Positions 17,969-28,828 of a DNA stretch of 64,000 nt are shown here, piece after piece. The notes under the pieces were generated by a model. The model did no database searches. It was not told the origin of the DNA and was given only the letters and a program-made list of their open reading frames with translations. Within the stretch, counting starts at the first letter, position 1. The number at the start of each line of letters is the position of its first letter. The position numbers and the translations under genes were made by a program. The DNA is from Candidatus Tisiphia endosymbiont of Nemotelus nigrinus (GTDB lineage Bacteria > Pseudomonadota > Alphaproteobacteria > Rickettsiales > Rickettsiaceae), in NCBI RefSeq assembly GCF_964026475.1, contig NZ_OZ032151.1, positions 558,001 to 622,000 on the forward strand, given 5' to 3'.

Positions 17969-20779
17969 ATGGATAAAAATTTTAAACAAACCAGCTTTTT
18001 ATTTGGTAGCAATGCTGTCTTTATAGAAGAATTATATCAGCTATATTTATCAGATCATACAGCAGTTGATAAAAGTTGGCAAAATTATTTCCAAAATATT
18101 GAAAATAATAATAGCCACCAGGTTAATAAAAGCACTGCTCATGTTATTACTTCACCTCGTGAAAGGTTCTCGCCGTTCAGTACGGATATTTCTGCTGCCA
18201 CTAACAAACTTCGAGCAAAAGCAATGATTGCCAGCTACCGTAAGTGTGGACATTATTTAGTAAAATTAGATCCATTGAATCTTGAAGTTCTTAAAACAAA
18301 AAGTCAGCTGAAACTTAATGTGGAAGATTTTGGTTTTACCAAAGATCAGTTGAATAATATTATAGAAATTGATGATGAATTTTTTGCAATAAAAGCATGC
18401 ACAGTTGGTGAATTGGTTAATTTGCTCGATCAAACTTATGCTAAAGATGTTGCTATAGAGTTTGATCATCTGACAAACGAAGATGAAAGAACTTGGCTTT
18501 TTGAACAAATGGAAAGTAACGCTCAAGCTTTTAACATATCGGAACAAGATAAGAAGGACATACTAAAAGATTTAGTGGAAATTGAAGGATTTGAACAATA
18601 TCTACACATAAAATTTCCTGGGGCAAAGCGTTTCTCAGTAGAGGGAGGAGAGGCGGCTGTAGTAGCTATAGATAAAGCCGTAGATATGTCTATTGTTCAT
18701 GGAATAGAAGATGTTGTAATAGGTATGGCACATCGAGGAAGGATTAGTACCTTGACTAAGGTAATGACTAAACCTTATAAAGCTATTTTGTCTGGATTTA
18801 TGACAGGAAGTATCTTGCCGGATGATTTAGGTATCTCAAGTGATGTGAAGTATCATATTGGCTATTCATCAGATCGAATAAGAGGACAATCTAAGGTTCA
18901 CCTCTCTATGGCAGATAATCCATCGCATTTGGAAGCAGTAAATTCAGTGGTAGCTGGTAAAGTACGAGCGAAACAGGACAGTATTCAAGATATTAACCGC
19001 AAGAAAGTAATGAGTATTTTAGTTCATGGTGATACGGCTTTTTGTGGTCAAGGTGTAGTAGCTGAAAGTTTATTTATGTCAAACTTAAAGGCTTATCATA
19101 TTGGCGGCACTATTCACCTAGTTATTAATAATCAGCTTGGCTTTACAACCAATAGTTGGAATACTAGACCCACTAGATATTCCACCGAATTTGCTAAGAT
19201 AATTAACAGCCCAATTTTACATGTAAATGGCGATAATATTCAAGCAGTACTAAAAGCTACTAATATAGCAGTGAATTACCGACATAAATTTGCTAGAGAT
19301 ATAGTCGTTGAGCTCATATGTTATCGTAAATACGGTCATAATGAAGGTGATGAACCTATGTATACTCAAGGTGCTATGTATAATGTAATAAAAAATAAAC
19401 AATCCCCAGCAACGATTTTTGCAAATGAATTAATAGCAGATGGGATAATTGACCAAAATCATTTTCCTGCTTTAAAAGAACAGTTTAAACTAAAATTAGA
19501 CCAAGAGTATGAACTTGCCAAAAGTTACCAACCGCAAGCTCAGTGTTTAGAGGGGTTATGGTCTGGTTATACTAGGTCAAATGCTGAAATAGTCTCTACT
19601 GGTGTTAGTAAGAATACTTTAAAAAAGCTTGGTATAAAGCTTTGTCAAATACCAAAAGATTTTCCTGCAAATCCCAAACTTATGAAATTATTTGGATTAA
19701 GAGAAAATACCTTGAAGCAAGATAAACCTATCGACTGGGCAACGGCAGAGCAACTAGCCTTTGCCAGCTTATTAAACTCAGGTATCAGAATACGTTTTAC
19801 TGGTCAAGATTGTGAACGCGGCACTTTCTCTCACCGGCATGCAGTGTTATATAGTCAAGTGGATGATAGAACTTATATACCATTAAATAATTTATCGCAA
19901 AGCCAAGCAAGTTTTGAAATTGCTAACAGTAATTTATCTGAGTATGCAGTTTTAGGTTTTGAATATGGCTATTCATTAGTTAATCCAAAAAATTTAGTAA
20001 TTTGGGAAGCTCAGTTTGGTGATTTTGCTAACGGAGCTCAAATAATTTTTGACCAATTCATTTCCAGCAGTGAACATAAATGGCTCAGGATGAGTGGTAT
20101 AGTAGTGCTATTACCACATGGATTGGAAGGGCAGGGTCCAGAACATAGTTCCGCAAGATTTGAGAGATTTCTACAACTTGCTGCTGAAGATAATATTCAA
20201 GTTACCTATCCCACGACACCAGCCTCATTCTTTCATTTATTACGTCGTCAAATATACAGTAATATTCGTAAACCACTAATAGTAATGTCACCAAAATCTT
20301 TATTAAGACATAAGATGGTTGTATCACCTCTATCTCATATTGATGAGCATACAAGCTTTCTACCTGTGCTAGATGAGATTAATAACGCAATAAATGCCAA
20401 AGAAGTAACACGAGTCATATTATGTAGTGGTAAAGTCTATTACGATTTATTAGAAAAGAGAGGAGAAAAAAATATTTCAGATATAGTAATTATTAGACTG
20501 GAACAATTATATCCGTTTGAAAAAGATGTTGTCATTAAAATATTAGGTAAATATAATAAAGCTAAGGAGTTTATTTGGTGTCAAGAAGAACCTAAAAATA
20601 TGGGGGCATGGAATTTTATTAAAGACCACTTAAATGAAAGCCTAAAAGATATGTCAATTAATAATCAATTTAAATATGTTGGTAGGAATGAATCTGCTTC
20701 ACCTGCAGTTGGTTCACTTAGCATACATAATAAGCAGCAAGAAAAATTACTTGAGGAAGCTTTGGGTAAATACAGCTAA
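17969..20779 (+). CDS. sucA: 2-oxoglutarate dehydrogenase E1 component
   Basis: 936 aa from ATG 17969 ([23 protein letters not shown]), with AAGGAA just upstream; this start matches the usual length. The frame is open to 17666 through a palindromic repeat, but that extension has no likeness to E1. E1 decarboxylates 2-oxoglutarate using thiamine diphosphate in the TCA cycle. Visible motifs include AHRGRISTL, the ThDP-binding [29 protein letters not shown], and [16 protein letters not shown] in the C-terminal half. sucB does not follow; rpmH-rnpA do. Confidence 0.97.
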   Translation: MDKNFKQTSFLFGSNAVFIEELYQLYLSDHTAVDKSWQNYFQNIENNNSHQVNKSTAHVITSPRERFSPFSTDISAATNKLRAKAMIASYRKCGHYLVKLDPLNLEVLKTKSQLKLNVEDFGFTKDQLNNIIEIDDEFFAIKACTVGELVNLLDQTYAKDVAIEFDHLTNEDERTWLFEQMESNAQAFNISEQDKKDILKDLVEIEGFEQYLHIKFPGAKRFSVEGGEAAVVAIDKAVDMSIVHGIEDVVIGMAHRGRISTLTKVMTKPYKAILSGFMTGSILPDDLGISSDVKYHIGYSSDRIRGQSKVHLSMADNPSHLEAVNSVVAGKVRAKQDSIQDINRKKVMSILVHGDTAFCGQGVVAESLFMSNLKAYHIGGTIHLVINNQLGFTTNSWNTRPTRYSTEFAKIINSPILHVNGDNIQAVLKATNIAVNYRHKFARDIVVELICYRKYGHNEGDEPMYTQGAMYNVIKNKQSPATIFANELIADGIIDQNHFPALKEQFKLKLDQEYELAKSYQPQAQCLEGLWSGYTRSNAEIVSTGVSKNTLKKLGIKLCQIPKDFPANPKLMKLFGLRENTLKQDKPIDWATAEQLAFASLLNSGIRIRFTGQDCERGTFSHRHAVLYSQVDDRTYIPLNNLSQSQASFEIANSNLSEYAVLGFEYGYSLVNPKNLVIWEAQFGDFANGAQIIFDQFISSSEHKWLRMSGIVVLLPHGLEGQGPEHSSARFERFLQLAAEDNIQVTYPTTPASFFHLLRRQIYSNIRKPLIVMSPKSLLRHKMVVSPLSHIDEHTSFLPVLDEINNAINAKEVTRVILCSGKVYYDLLEKRGEKNISDIVIIRLEQLYPFEKDVVIKILGKYNKAKEFIWCQEEPKNMGAWNFIKDHLNESLKDMSINNQFKYVGRNESASPAVGSLSIHNKQQEKLLEEALGKYS

Positions 20780-20931
20780 CCTGATTAACGTTACTTCAGC
20801 AAGCTGTTTATTAGGATTGTCACTCCACTATCATGACTCGTGATAACGGCTATTTGTTTCTACAAACTAGCATTTTATATCATTAGTTGTAATTTTTAAA
20901 TTACCATGAGTATAATAAGAATATATTTAAG

Positions 20932-20960
20932 TTGACAGTTTGATATTATCTGATTATAAA
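20932..20960 (+). promoter_or_regulatory. Sigma-70-type promoter for rpmH-rnpA
   Basis: TTGACA (20932-20937), a 17-base spacer and TATAAA (20955-20960), ending 32 bases before the rpmH ATG. This is close to consensus. The rest of 20780-20931 holds only fragments of outer repeat arms (AGCTAACCTGATTAACGTT). Confidence 0.75.
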
Positions 20961-20992
20961 GAGAACTGTTATTTCGTATTGGATGTGAATTT

Positions 20993-21127
20993 ATGAAGCG
21001 TACATTTCAACCTAGCAATTTAGTAAGAAAAAGAAGGCATGGGTTTAAGGCAAGAATGGCAACTGTAGGTGGTAGAGAGATTTTAAGGAAACGTCGAGCA
21101 AAAGGCAGAAGAAAGTTATCAGCGTAG
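20993..21127 (+). CDS. rpmH: 50S ribosomal protein L34
   Basis: 44 aa, the standard L34 length. It begins [18 protein letters not shown] and ends [11 protein letters not shown], with the usual GFKARMAT segment. L34 is a small basic protein of the large ribosomal subunit. It is followed after 3 bases by rnpA, the conserved rpmH-rnpA pair. The gene is too short for many gene callers but unmistakable. Confidence 0.98.
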   Translation: MKRTFQPSNLVRKRRHGFKARMATVGGREILRKRRAKGRRKLSA

Positions 21128-21130
21128 TCA

Positions 21131-21526
21131 GTGCTTATTTTATCCCTAAAAAGCCAAAAAGAATTTGACTTAGTTAATAAGTTAGGCAAAAAGTTCCATA
21201 GCCCTTATTATATTAGCATAATAGCTAAAAACTTTACTAAGCTTCATCAAATACAGTTATGTAAAAAATCTAGTGAAATTCTAGATAATTCATCAAATAT
21301 AGTGCTTTTGGGCATGAAAGTCGGAAGGAAGTTAGGAAATGCTGTTATTCGTAATAAAATTAAAAGACGTATCAGACATTTAGTTAGGCTTCTAAGCCAA
21401 GTGCCACAATTTAAACAAAATATTTGGGCAATGATAATTATCCCTAAGAAAGGTTTTGAACAAATTGAGTTTGCGACCTTATTAAGTGAGTTGTATAGTT
21501 CGTGTATCAAAAATGCTAAGAACTAA
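21131..21526 (+). CDS. rnpA: Ribonuclease P protein component
   Basis: 131 aa with GTG start. It is the protein cofactor that helps RNase P RNA trim tRNA 5' ends. The family's RNA-binding motif is clear near residues 60-80: GMKVGRKLGNAVIRNKIKRRIRHLVR (RNR-type motif), preceded by KSQKEFDLVNKLGKKF. It lies 3 bases after rpmH, so the two are co-transcribed. Confidence 0.97.
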   Translation: MLILSLKSQKEFDLVNKLGKKFHSPYYISIIAKNFTKLHQIQLCKKSSEILDNSSNIVLLGMKVGRKLGNAVIRNKIKRRIRHLVRLLSQVPQFKQNIWAMIIIPKKGFEQIEFATLLSELYSSCIKNAKN

Positions 21527-21683
21527 AACCAATTCTTTGCAAACCTTGGATGAAGGGGCTTTACGAGTAGCAAGAAAGATTAATTGTGCCTTTCTTGTCA
21601 CAAATTACCCCAAAATACTATTACCCAATACTTAATAATAATTTTTTAAGTAGGCTGAAAGAAAATATTATGCTATATACCTA

Positions 21684-21697
21684 AGGTCAGGTGACCT
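21684..21697. promoter_or_regulatory. Perfect palindrome AGGTCA-GG-TGACCT
   Basis: A 6+6 bp inverted repeat with a 2-base centre, about 95 bases upstream of the first Adr-like gene. It could be an operator, but no regulator is known and no second copy was seen. Confidence 0.35.
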
Positions 21698-21791
21698 AAG
21701 TGGAATTTGAAAATTATTTGTGTTTCACTGGTGTTTATTTTGAGAGCCTGTAAAGGGACTCTTGTTTATTAATTTTAAGGAGAAATATTAT

Positions 21792-22484
21792 ATGAAAAAA
21801 TTATTATTAATTGCCGCTACCAGTACGGCTCTTTTAACTTCCGCTGCATCATTTGCTGAAACAGGTGGGTTTTATCTTAAAGCTGAAGGCGGTGCAATTA
21901 GGTTGAATGCACTGAAATTTAAGGATGATAATGATAAGAGTGTTAGTGAAAAGTTTAAATCCACTACTTCTGCTATTGTTGGTGTTGGGGCTGGTTATTA
22001 TATCATGGATAATGTTAGAACAGAGCTGACACTTGACTTCCTCACCAATCCAGAATTTAAATGCTCTAAGACCATTAACAATGTATCTGTGAACGCTAAA
22101 GCTAAAGAAAGCATTAGATCATTATTACTCAGTGGTTATGTTGATTTATATGATGCAGGTGTAGTTAAAATCTTTGCCGGAGCTGGTATTGGTATGGCTC
22201 AAGTGCAGCAGAAGATTACTTGGACTGTAACTCCTAACGGGGGGGGGAAAGCAAATGGAGATTCTGACTCTTTTGAGACTGCTAATAATTTTGCTTATCA
22301 ATTAAGTGTTGGTGCTTCTTTTAATTTGGCTGATAACATGAACCTAGATCTTGCTTATAGTTGGAGAGATTATGGAGAAACAGGTGATGTGAAGGGTGAA
22401 GAGAACAAGAAAAAGAAGAAAGAAACACCTAAAACCGCCATCAGAGGGCATAATTTAATGGCTGGCATAAGATTCGATCTCTAA
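21792..22484 (+). CDS. Adr-like outer-membrane beta-barrel adhesin, copy 1
   Basis: 230 aa from ATG 21792 (preceded by AAGGAGAAA). Signal peptide MKKLLLIAATSTALLTSAASFA. The mature part is an 8-strand barrel of the OMP_b-brl type: GGFYLKAEGGAIRL, VGVGAGYYIMDNVRTELTLDF, SLLLSGYVDLYDAGVVKIFAGAGIG, LDLAYSWRDYG, and the terminal strand HNLMAGIRFDL. This matches Rickettsia Adr1/Adr2 surface proteins, known to bind host cells and vitronectin. It is the only intact member of a tandem trio. A lysine-rich insert (KGEENKKKKKE) lies in the last loop. Confidence 0.9.
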   Translation: MKKLLLIAATSTALLTSAASFAETGGFYLKAEGGAIRLNALKFKDDNDKSVSEKFKSTTSAIVGVGAGYYIMDNVRTELTLDFLTNPEFKCSKTINNVSVNAKAKESIRSLLLSGYVDLYDAGVVKIFAGAGIGMAQVQQKITWTVTPNGGGKANGDSDSFETANNFAYQLSVGASFNLADNMNLDLAYSWRDYGETGDVKGEENKKKKKETPKTAIRGHNLMAGIRFDL

Positions 22485-22540
22485 TCAATAGTTATATAAC
22501 TATCTGACTAACTATTAGCAAGGAAGCTATGGAACAATTG

Positions 22541-22650
22541 TAAGTTGTCATTCCCGCGTAGGCGGGAATCTCTATGCTCCTGCGACCGCAGGGATGACAC
22601 AAAAACTAGGATTGTTTCGTTGCCACTAAAGTGGCTTCTTGCAATGACGC
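22541..22650. repeat. Two palindromic repeats in tandem
   Basis: First CATTCCCGCGTAGGCGGGAATC, a short self-complementary block that also occurs in the UDG gene near 43134. Then GGATTGTTTCGTTGCCACTAAAG and GGCTTCTTGCAATGACGC, half of the main family. Confidence 0.75.
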
Positions 22651-22703
22651 TATTTTGCTATAGATAAATACTAATTGATATGTTCATTATTTTTTCTATA
22701 TAG

Positions 22704-22730
22704 AAGGGGGCTTTTTAGCCCCCTTTTTTT
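22704..22730 (+). terminator. Rho-independent terminator after Adr copy 1
   Basis: Stem AAGGGGGCT/AGCCCCCTT with a 4-base TTTT loop followed by a run of T. It separates the first and second Adr-like genes. Confidence 0.93.
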
Positions 22731-22862
22731 GTATTTTTTTCAGTCTTTGACAAAAAAATATAGTTAATATGTAATTAAATCTTGTGTAAAAAACTAAAAA
22801 TTTGTTAGAATTTAATTGAAAACCTGTTAAATTTTCTTTACTTATAATTTAGGAGCAAGCAT

Positions 22863-23577
22863 ATGAAAAAATTATTATTAATTGCTACCACAAGTACTGT
22901 TATTTTGACTTCTACCACATCATTTGCCGAAGTAGGACATTTTTATGTTAAGCTCGAAGGGGGTGCAACTAAGTTGAATATAGAACAATTCGAATATTAT
23001 AATACAAAAATAAAATCCAATATTAATGGTATTTTTGGTGTTGGTGTTGGTTATTATCTAATGGATAATTTTAGAGCAGAACTGACACTTGATTCTCTTG
23101 TTAATCCAGAATTTAAGGGATCTTTTTTTGAGGATATTAAAGTATTTGAATTTAAAATGTCTGGGAAAGGTAAAACAAAAGGAAATGTGAAATCATTATT
23201 ACTCAGTGGTTATGTTAATTTGTGTGACGCAGGTATTGTTAAATTATTTGTTGGAGCCGGTATTGGTATGGCCAAAGTAAAAGAAAAATCTACTGGTACT
23301 GTTACTATTGAAGTTGAAGACGAGAAAGTATCAGGAACAGTTTCTGAATCCTCTAAGAATGCTAATAATTTTGCTTATCAGTTGACAGCTGGTGTTTCTC
23401 TTGATTTGGCTGATAGAATAAAACTAGATATTACCTATAGCTGGAGAGATTATGGAGATACAAAGCCTGGTACATACAATCATCAAGTTCAAGGACATAG
23501 ACGTGTATAGTGGGACAAGCAGCAAAACCTCCTACAAAGGTCATAATTTAATTGCTGGTATAAGGTTTGATATCTAA
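22863..23577 (+). pseudogene. Adr-like beta-barrel adhesin, copy 2 (C-terminal frameshift)
   Basis: The frame from 22863 gives 215 aa with signal peptide MKKLLLIATTSTVILTSTTSFA and seven recognisable strands, but it ends in GHRRV. In the +1 frame the missing end is still there: SSKTSYKGHNLIAGIRFDI, stop at 23575-23577. A small indel near 23489-23500 therefore removed the last beta strand, including the terminal segment that the barrel-assembly machine reads. Upstream it has its own leader after the terminator at 22704. Either a pseudogene or a non-insertable protein. Confidence 0.85.
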
Positions 23578-23619
23578 TAATCAATAGTTTATCGATTCAT
23601 TATTTTTATTATACAAAAG

Positions 23620-23648
23620 AAGGGGAGATTTATTAGCTCCCTTTTTTT
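23620..23648 (+). terminator. Rho-independent terminator after Adr copy 2
   Basis: Stem AAGGGGAG/CTCCCTT around TTTATTAG, followed by seven T. Similar in design to the terminator at 22704, suggesting the gene plus terminator was duplicated as a unit. Confidence 0.85.
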
Positions 23649-23728
23649 GTTATTTGCTTGGTTGTTTAACAAAATAAGCTGGCTAATAAGTCTAATTTAT
23701 AGTAAACTTTAAATAAAAAAATAGAACC

Positions 23729-24342
23729 ATGAGAAATTTATTATTACTAACGATCATCAGCATTTCACTTTTATTTTCTGATTCTTCTTGGGCTATTGAC
23801 AATCAATTTTATTTAAAAGCTGAAGTTGGGGCAAGTAAAATAAATAATATTAAGTTACATGATAAAAAATTAAAGCAGAATATCGCTACTATTGTTGGCG
23901 GAGGTGTCGGTTATTATGTTCTAAATAATGTTAGAGCTGATCTTATGCTTAATTTCTTTGCTAATCAGCAATCGAAGCATTCTTTTGCCGGTACAGACTC
24001 AAAAATTAAGCCCCAAATTACTACTTTAGTGCTTAGTGGTTATGTCGATGTTTTTGATATAAGTATTTGTGAATTTTTTATTGGAGCTGGGGCTGGAATT
24101 GGTCAACTGAAAAATAAAATTACTACTAATAGTAAACTTGGTACTTCAACTTCCACTAATAAAAAAATAATCTAGTTTATCACCTTACTGTTGGAGCAGC
24201 TGCCAAGTTAGCCCCTATAGTAAAAGTTGAGGTAGCTTATAGCTGGAAAGATCTTGGTAGCAGCAAAAAGATAAAAGATCATGTTAAGTCATTGCCATAT
24301 AAAGGGCATAATGTAACGCTTGGCATAAGGCTTGATGTATGA
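23729..24342 (+). pseudogene. Adr-like beta-barrel adhesin, copy 3 (frameshift at poly-A)
   Basis: The frame starts MRNLLLLTIISISLLFSDSSWA (signal peptide) and keeps strands YLKAEVGASKIN and VGGGVGYYVLNNVRADLML, then stops at 24175. The rest continues in another frame: VYHLTVGAAAKLAPIVKVEVAYSWKDLG ... YKGHNVTLGIRLDV, stop at 24340-24342. The break is at a run of seven A (24162-24168), a classic slippage site. It is the most divergent of the trio. Confidence 0.82.
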
Positions 24343-24608
24343 TATCTATTACAGAATAAGTATCCTCTTACAAGGTTTGCTTTGAACAAATTGCAGAAGG
24401 TGCTGAGAACAGCAGCCTTGCACAATAAGGCGAAGGAAATTATATCATAAGTAAAATAATAGGTTTAGGCTGTGTGAAAGTCTCTATTGAGTCCAAATAA
24501 GAGTTCCTGCAAAATGCAAAAAAGATAAAACAACAGAAGCCGTTTTATCAAGTCTTGAGAAAATGCGTCTAAAATTCTTAATTTTTAGATTTTGGACAGC
24601 AAGACGAG

Positions 24609-25226
24609 TTACTTTATAACTTTACTAAGTTGTACATTATGCAAGTTATGACAAAGACTCTCAATTGCCTGTTCATAAGCAATGAGTTCTGATATAGTCC
24701 AATTAAACCGGCTAAAAATATTATAGGCATTATTGATCTCAGTATTAATGTCAGCTGTATTAAGCCCCCCATTAGAGAGTAACTTTCTTAGCTTTGCTTC
24801 CTGCATCTTTTTATATTCATCATGACTTGCTGTGCCAGATTCTGCTGTATTATGCATCTTCCTACTCCGTATTTGTATTTCTACATTACGTTCATAGATA
24901 CCAACTACAACTATGACATGTAAGGAACGGTATCCATTATCCTTAGGATTAGCAATATAGTTTTTAGACTTTTCTACATTAACAGAATAGATATTGTAAA
25001 TAATATCCAATACTTTATAACAGTCTTCTTTTTTATCAACTATAATTCTAAAAGCAATTAGGTCTGTTAATTCTTTCAAAGCAATAGTTTTTCTTAATAC
25101 CTTCTTTAAAGCAGAACAAGGGTCTTTTAATCTGTAATGTATTTCAGATGCTATATCATTTTTATGTAGTTTTGTACTAATAGTACTTATGATATTACGT
25201 AAATCATTAGTATTTGTACCTTGCAT
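24609..25226 (-). CDS. RelA/SpoT-type (p)ppGpp synthetase, single domain
   Basis: 205 aa. Only the synthetase domain is present: IHYRLKDPCSALKKVLRK (nucleotide-binding start), LTDLIAFRIIVDKKEDCYKVLDIIY, the conserved NPKDNGYRSLHVIV, and VEIQIRSRKMHNTAESGTASHDEYK. There is no N-terminal HD hydrolase and no TGS or ACT domain, so it resembles small alarmone synthetases or a fragment of SpoT; Rickettsia are known to carry several such split genes. The catalytic motifs look intact. Between 24343 and 24608 no gene is supported. Confidence 0.85.
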   Translation of the reverse strand: MQGTNTNDLRNIISTISTKLHKNDIASEIHYRLKDPCSALKKVLRKTIALKELTDLIAFRIIVDKKEDCYKVLDIIYNIYSVNVEKSKNYIANPKDNGYRSLHVIVVVGIYERNVEIQIRSRKMHNTAESGTASHDEYKKMQEAKLRKLLSNGGLNTADINTEINNAYNIFSRFNWTISELIAYEQAIESLCHNLHNVQLSKVIK

Positions 25227-25352
25227 AATTAATACTCTACTCAGTTGAGATGAACTTGTTTTAAAATATTTATTACAAAATAATCAGTTTTTGATCATTG
25301 TATAGTTAAACATATGGAATTAGGTGACAGAAAAATCGATCAACAGTATAAC

Positions 25353-25501
25353 TAATACTACAGTGGTAGATTCTAAAAACTAGAAATTATCATGACCAAA
25401 ACTATGATACAGCTGTATATTTATACCTAAATTTTAGCAACAAATTGTAAATAAAACACTCAAATTTCCTATAATTTATTCAATCTACCACTGTAGTACT
25501 A
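25353..25501. repeat. MITE-like element, about 149 bp
   Basis: Terminal inverted repeats TACTACAGTGGTAGATT and AATCTACCACTGTAGTA enclose an AT-rich, non-coding core. A related element with arms CTARCACTACAGTTGTA lies at 54733-54827. The remainder of 25227-25609 shows nothing else. Confidence 0.75.
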
Positions 25502-25609
25502 ACCTGAATAGCATTTTGCATCTATTAGCTAGTAAATTTGATGGGAATTAGGAGTTAATTGATAATTTCATTTACTCCTTACCCTTGTATCTGTTGTTGC
25601 TATTGTAAT

Positions 25610-26365
25610 TCAAGCCATCCCCCTAGAACGGATAGCATAAATTAGGAATTCTTGGTTACCTTTTGCTCCTAGGATAGGGCTGGGTATTATCCCAAATATG
25701 TTAAAATGATAATTTGCTTCTAGCCATTGTTGAATTTTGTCACATACTCTTTGGTGTAAGAATTGGCTTCTGACAATACCACCCTTCCCCACCTCATTCT
25801 TTGCCACTTCAAATTGGGGCTTAATTAGAGCAACTAAACTACAATTATCTTTTGCCAAGCTAAATGCAGTGGGTAATATGGTGGTAAGGCTAATGAAACT
25901 AGCATCGCAAACAATCAAGTCTGGTGGTAAACTAATTTGCTCAATTGTTAAATACCGGGCATTAGTTCTTTCAATTACTGAAATTCTAGGATTATTACGT
26001 AGCTTATGATGTAGTTCACCATATCCTACATCTACTGCAAAAATCTTTTCAGCATTCCTACGGAGCAACACCTCAGTAAAACCACCAGTACTAGAGCCTA
26101 TATCTAGACAGACTAGCCCTTGTGGGTCAATATTGAAATGGTCTAGAGCAGCAATTAACTTTAACGCCCCTCGTGATACATAGTCATGTATCGGGCGTTT
26201 TATAATAATATCACGAGTATCAATTGATATTCCAGTACCCGGTTTAGTATTCTTCTGCCGATTAACATATACTTTGCCTTGTATTATTAGGCTTCGTGCT
26301 ACGTTAATATCGTCAACTAATTGGCATTCTACTAAATGCTGGTCAAGTCTTATTTTTTTCATCAA
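25610..26365 (-). CDS. tlyA: TlyA-family rRNA 2'-O-methyltransferase
   Basis: 251 aa. An S4 RNA-binding domain (about 5-65: [22 protein letters not shown]... GKVYVNRQ) precedes an FtsJ/RrmJ-like methyltransferase domain. [13 protein letters not shown] VSRGALKL, the SAM-binding [24 protein letters not shown] and ALIKPQFEV are all present. Family members methylate ribosomal RNA; older annotation calls them hemolysin A. It overlaps the end of lysS by 23 bases and is translated from the same minus-strand message. Confidence 0.94.
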   Translation of the reverse strand: MMKKIRLDQHLVECQLVDDINVARSLIIQGKVYVNRQKNTKPGTGISIDTRDIIIKRPIHDYVSRGALKLIAALDHFNIDPQGLVCLDIGSSTGGFTEVLLRRNAEKIFAVDVGYGELHHKLRNNPRISVIERTNARYLTIEQISLPPDLIVCDASFISLTTILPTAFSLAKDNCSLVALIKPQFEVAKNEVGKGGIVRSQFLHQRVCDKIQQWLEANYHFNIFGIIPSPILGAKGNQEFLIYAIRSRGMA

Positions 26366-27923
26366 TCAAATTTATAGTGTTCTTAATACCAAAAAGTTTA
26401 ATAAAGGATCCAAGCCTTGGCCCTTCAGTTTGCCCAAGTAATATTTGATATAATTCTTTAAAATAATCCCGTAAATTACTATAGCCATGATTATTACCTA
26501 TATCATAAATCCTCTCTTGAATTTGTTCGGAAGTAATATCTACTGGTAAAGCAGATAACATAGTGCTGATTTCTTGTAAGATAATTCTCTGCTGAGCATT
26601 AGGGGTTAAATAACGCTTATTCGCTTTAATAAAGTCATTATAATAATCAATGGCAAAATTTGTTAAATGATCAAGATACGGAGCATTTTGCTTCGTCGCC
26701 TCTGGAGCATATTTACTGATGAACCCCCAAAGTACCGATTTATCTTCGGGATTACAAACCGATGCTAGGTTAAGCAATAAGCTAAAACTAATGCCAAAAG
26801 TTTCAATAATAGGCACATTCCCATGATGAATATGGTGTACTGGATTGGCAAAACGCTTTACTTGATCTGTTTCTAAGTGATATTTTTTATTAAATGTAAT
26901 ATATTCATCAACATTTTTAGGTATTACATCAAAATGTAAGCGTTTGGCTCTTGTTGGATTCTGATAGATAAATAGTGCCATACTTTCCATAGGGGCGTAT
27001 TGTAACCATTGATCAACCGTGATACCATTGCCTGTAGATTTAGAAATTTTCTCTCCATCTTCATTAAGAAATAATTCATAAAAAAATTGTACTGGTTCGA
27101 CTCCATCTAAAATTCGACAAATCTCACAATATAACCTGGCATTATTCATATGTTCCTTGCCATACATTTCATAATCAACTTGTAATGCAGCCCAACGCAT
27201 AGCAAAATCAGGCTTCCATTGTAGTTTACAATGCCCCTTTGTCACAGGAACTTCAACCAATCTTCCTTCCTCGTCTTGATAGCTAATAGTACCGTTTAAA
27301 CGATCAGTTTTGATAATAGGTACTTGTAGAACAATGCCAGTTTTTGGACAAATAGGCATGAAAGGTGAATAGGTTGCTTTTCTTTCTGCTCGAAAGGTTG
27401 GTAACATTAGAGCCATTATTTCATCATATTTGTCTATGACTTTCAGCATCATCTGATCAAATAAACCGGATTTATAACATTCTGTACTACTAACAAATTG
27501 ATATTTAAAGCCAAACCTATCCAAAAATGAACGAAGTTTAGCATTCATGTAGTGTCCATAACTTTCACATTCACCAAAAGGATCTGGCACAGATGTCAAG
27601 GGTCTGCCAATATGCGGTGCTATCATATCAGGATTGGGGATATTACTTGGAACTTTACGCAGACCATCCATATCATCAGAAAAACAAAACATCTTAGTTG
27701 GAATATTCGATAGTTGCTTAAATGCTTCTTGTACCATTATAGATCTAGCAACTTCTGCAAATGTACCTATATGCGGTAATCCTGATGGTCCATAGCCTGT
27801 TTCAAATAATACATAACCTTTATCAGGAGTTTTTCCACCCAGCTGATCTAATATTTTTTTTGCTTCTAAAAAAGTCCAAGCGTTTGACTTAACAGCATCT
27901 TCTAAAATTTCTAATTCTGACAT
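26343..27923 (-). CDS. lysS: Lysyl-tRNA synthetase, class I
   Basis: 526 aa. It charges tRNA-Lys. The class I signatures are clear: [11 protein letters not shown] at about 46-55 (HIGH-type) and [10 protein letters not shown] near residue 293 (KMSKS-type). Most bacteria use the unrelated class II enzyme; class I is found in Rickettsiales, spirochetes and archaea, so this supports the taxonomic reading. C-terminal helical domain is full length. tlyA follows with an overlap. Confidence 0.97.
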   Translation of the reverse strand: MSELEILEDAVKSNAWTFLEAKKILDQLGGKTPDKGYVLFETGYGPSGLPHIGTFAEVARSIMVQEAFKQLSNIPTKMFCFSDDMDGLRKVPSNIPNPDMIAPHIGRPLTSVPDPFGECESYGHYMNAKLRSFLDRFGFKYQFVSSTECYKSGLFDQMMLKVIDKYDEIMALMLPTFRAERKATYSPFMPICPKTGIVLQVPIIKTDRLNGTISYQDEEGRLVEVPVTKGHCKLQWKPDFAMRWAALQVDYEMYGKEHMNNARLYCEICRILDGVEPVQFFYELFLNEDGEKISKSTGNGITVDQWLQYAPMESMALFIYQNPTRAKRLHFDVIPKNVDEYITFNKKYHLETDQVKRFANPVHHIHHGNVPIIETFGISFSLLLNLASVCNPEDKSVLWGFISKYAPEATKQNAPYLDHLTNFAIDYYNDFIKANKRYLTPNAQQRIILQEISTMLSALPVDITSEQIQERIYDIGNNHGYSNLRDYFKELYQILLGQTEGPRLGSFIKLFGIKNTINLIDEKNKT

Positions 27924-27982
27924 CTATAATATCCATTTCCATATAGTTTGATTTCGCATATTGAGTATACTCAGGTAGAACT

Positions 27983-28092
27983 TCAAGAATTGGCGTTCCC
28001 GCGACCAAAGATCTCCGCTGCTCACGTACTAATGTACGCTCCGCTGCTCGACTTTGACACTCCTAGCTCTTCTTGAAGTTGACCCTTCGTCT
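27983..28092. repeat. Palindromic repeat, third family
   Basis: Arms AACTTCAAGAA and TTCTTGAAGTT enclose a GC-richer block with CCGCTGCTCACGTACTAATG and TACGCTCCGCTGCTCGAC. It differs from the CATTGCGAGG family. It lies between lysS and dsbB, which are divergently transcribed. Confidence 0.7.
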
Positions 28093-28212
28093 ACCAACTC
28101 TTCATTTACGAGCAGTATATAATATACGTGGTTTCTGTAAATTTATAAATTTATCTCTTGAGTTTTTTATAATATTCTTAGACAATAGCAACTTAAAAAT
28201 TAGCGTTTACCC

Positions 28213-28755
28213 ATGACCATCCCTTCTATTATCCATTTTATTCGTAAAGACAGCTTTAGAGTTTTACATATAGCCCTAATTTGTATATGCCTCTTTGCCT
28301 TATCTTTAGCTTATTTTGTTGAATATATATTACATTTTTTACCTTGTCCTTTATGTATTTATCAAAGATTCCCATATTTATTTATCATCAAGATTTCAAT
28401 TGTAGCACTAATTATTAAAAAAATAAGCAAATATACTTTATTTTTTATTGTTCTAAACTTATTAGGTGCTTGCATATTAGCAGGCTATCATAGTGCCGTG
28501 GAAAGAGGAATAGTTGAGCCAAGTACTCTTTGCTCAACTTTAATCCATATTCCAAAACATTTATCCATCCACGATGTTAAAGGAATATTTTATAGTCAAC
28601 CAATCACGACTTGTGCCAAAGCAACTGTTAAATTATTTGGCATGTCCATGACAGAATGGAACTTATTACTAAACCTCTCTTTATTATTAGGGGTACTCTT
28701 TATTTGGTTTTATCCTAATAGTGCTAAATCTGAAAACAATATCACTATAGAATAA
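28213..28755 (+). CDS. dsbB: Disulfide bond formation protein DsbB
   Basis: 180 aa with four membrane helices. The first periplasmic loop carries the quinone-linked pair in LPCPLCIYQRFPY (C45 and C48). The second has two further cysteines (TLCSTL and TTCAKA), as expected for DsbB. It reoxidises DsbA and passes electrons to quinone in the inner membrane. No dsbA lies in the window. Confidence 0.92.
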   Translation: MTIPSIIHFIRKDSFRVLHIALICICLFALSLAYFVEYILHFLPCPLCIYQRFPYLFIIKISIVALIIKKISKYTLFFIVLNLLGACILAGYHSAVERGIVEPSTLCSTLIHIPKHLSIHDVKGIFYSQPITTCAKATVKLFGMSMTEWNLLLNLSLLLGVLFIWFYPNSAKSENNITIE

Positions 28756-28828
28756 AATGTGACTAGCACTAAGCATAAATTAAAAAAAAATAATTTTTTA
28801 AGTGTTAGAAGGAGGAGCAATTTAATAA

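Noticed and set aside
22541..22650. Possible CRISPR-like repeats (CATTCCCGCG blocks)
   Set aside because: Repeats are dispersed, palindromic and without regular spacers; they are interspersed elements.
24343..24608. Possible transposase fragment before the RelA/SpoT gene
   Set aside because: A short plus-strand frame (TTEAVLSSLEKMRLKF) is too small to identify.
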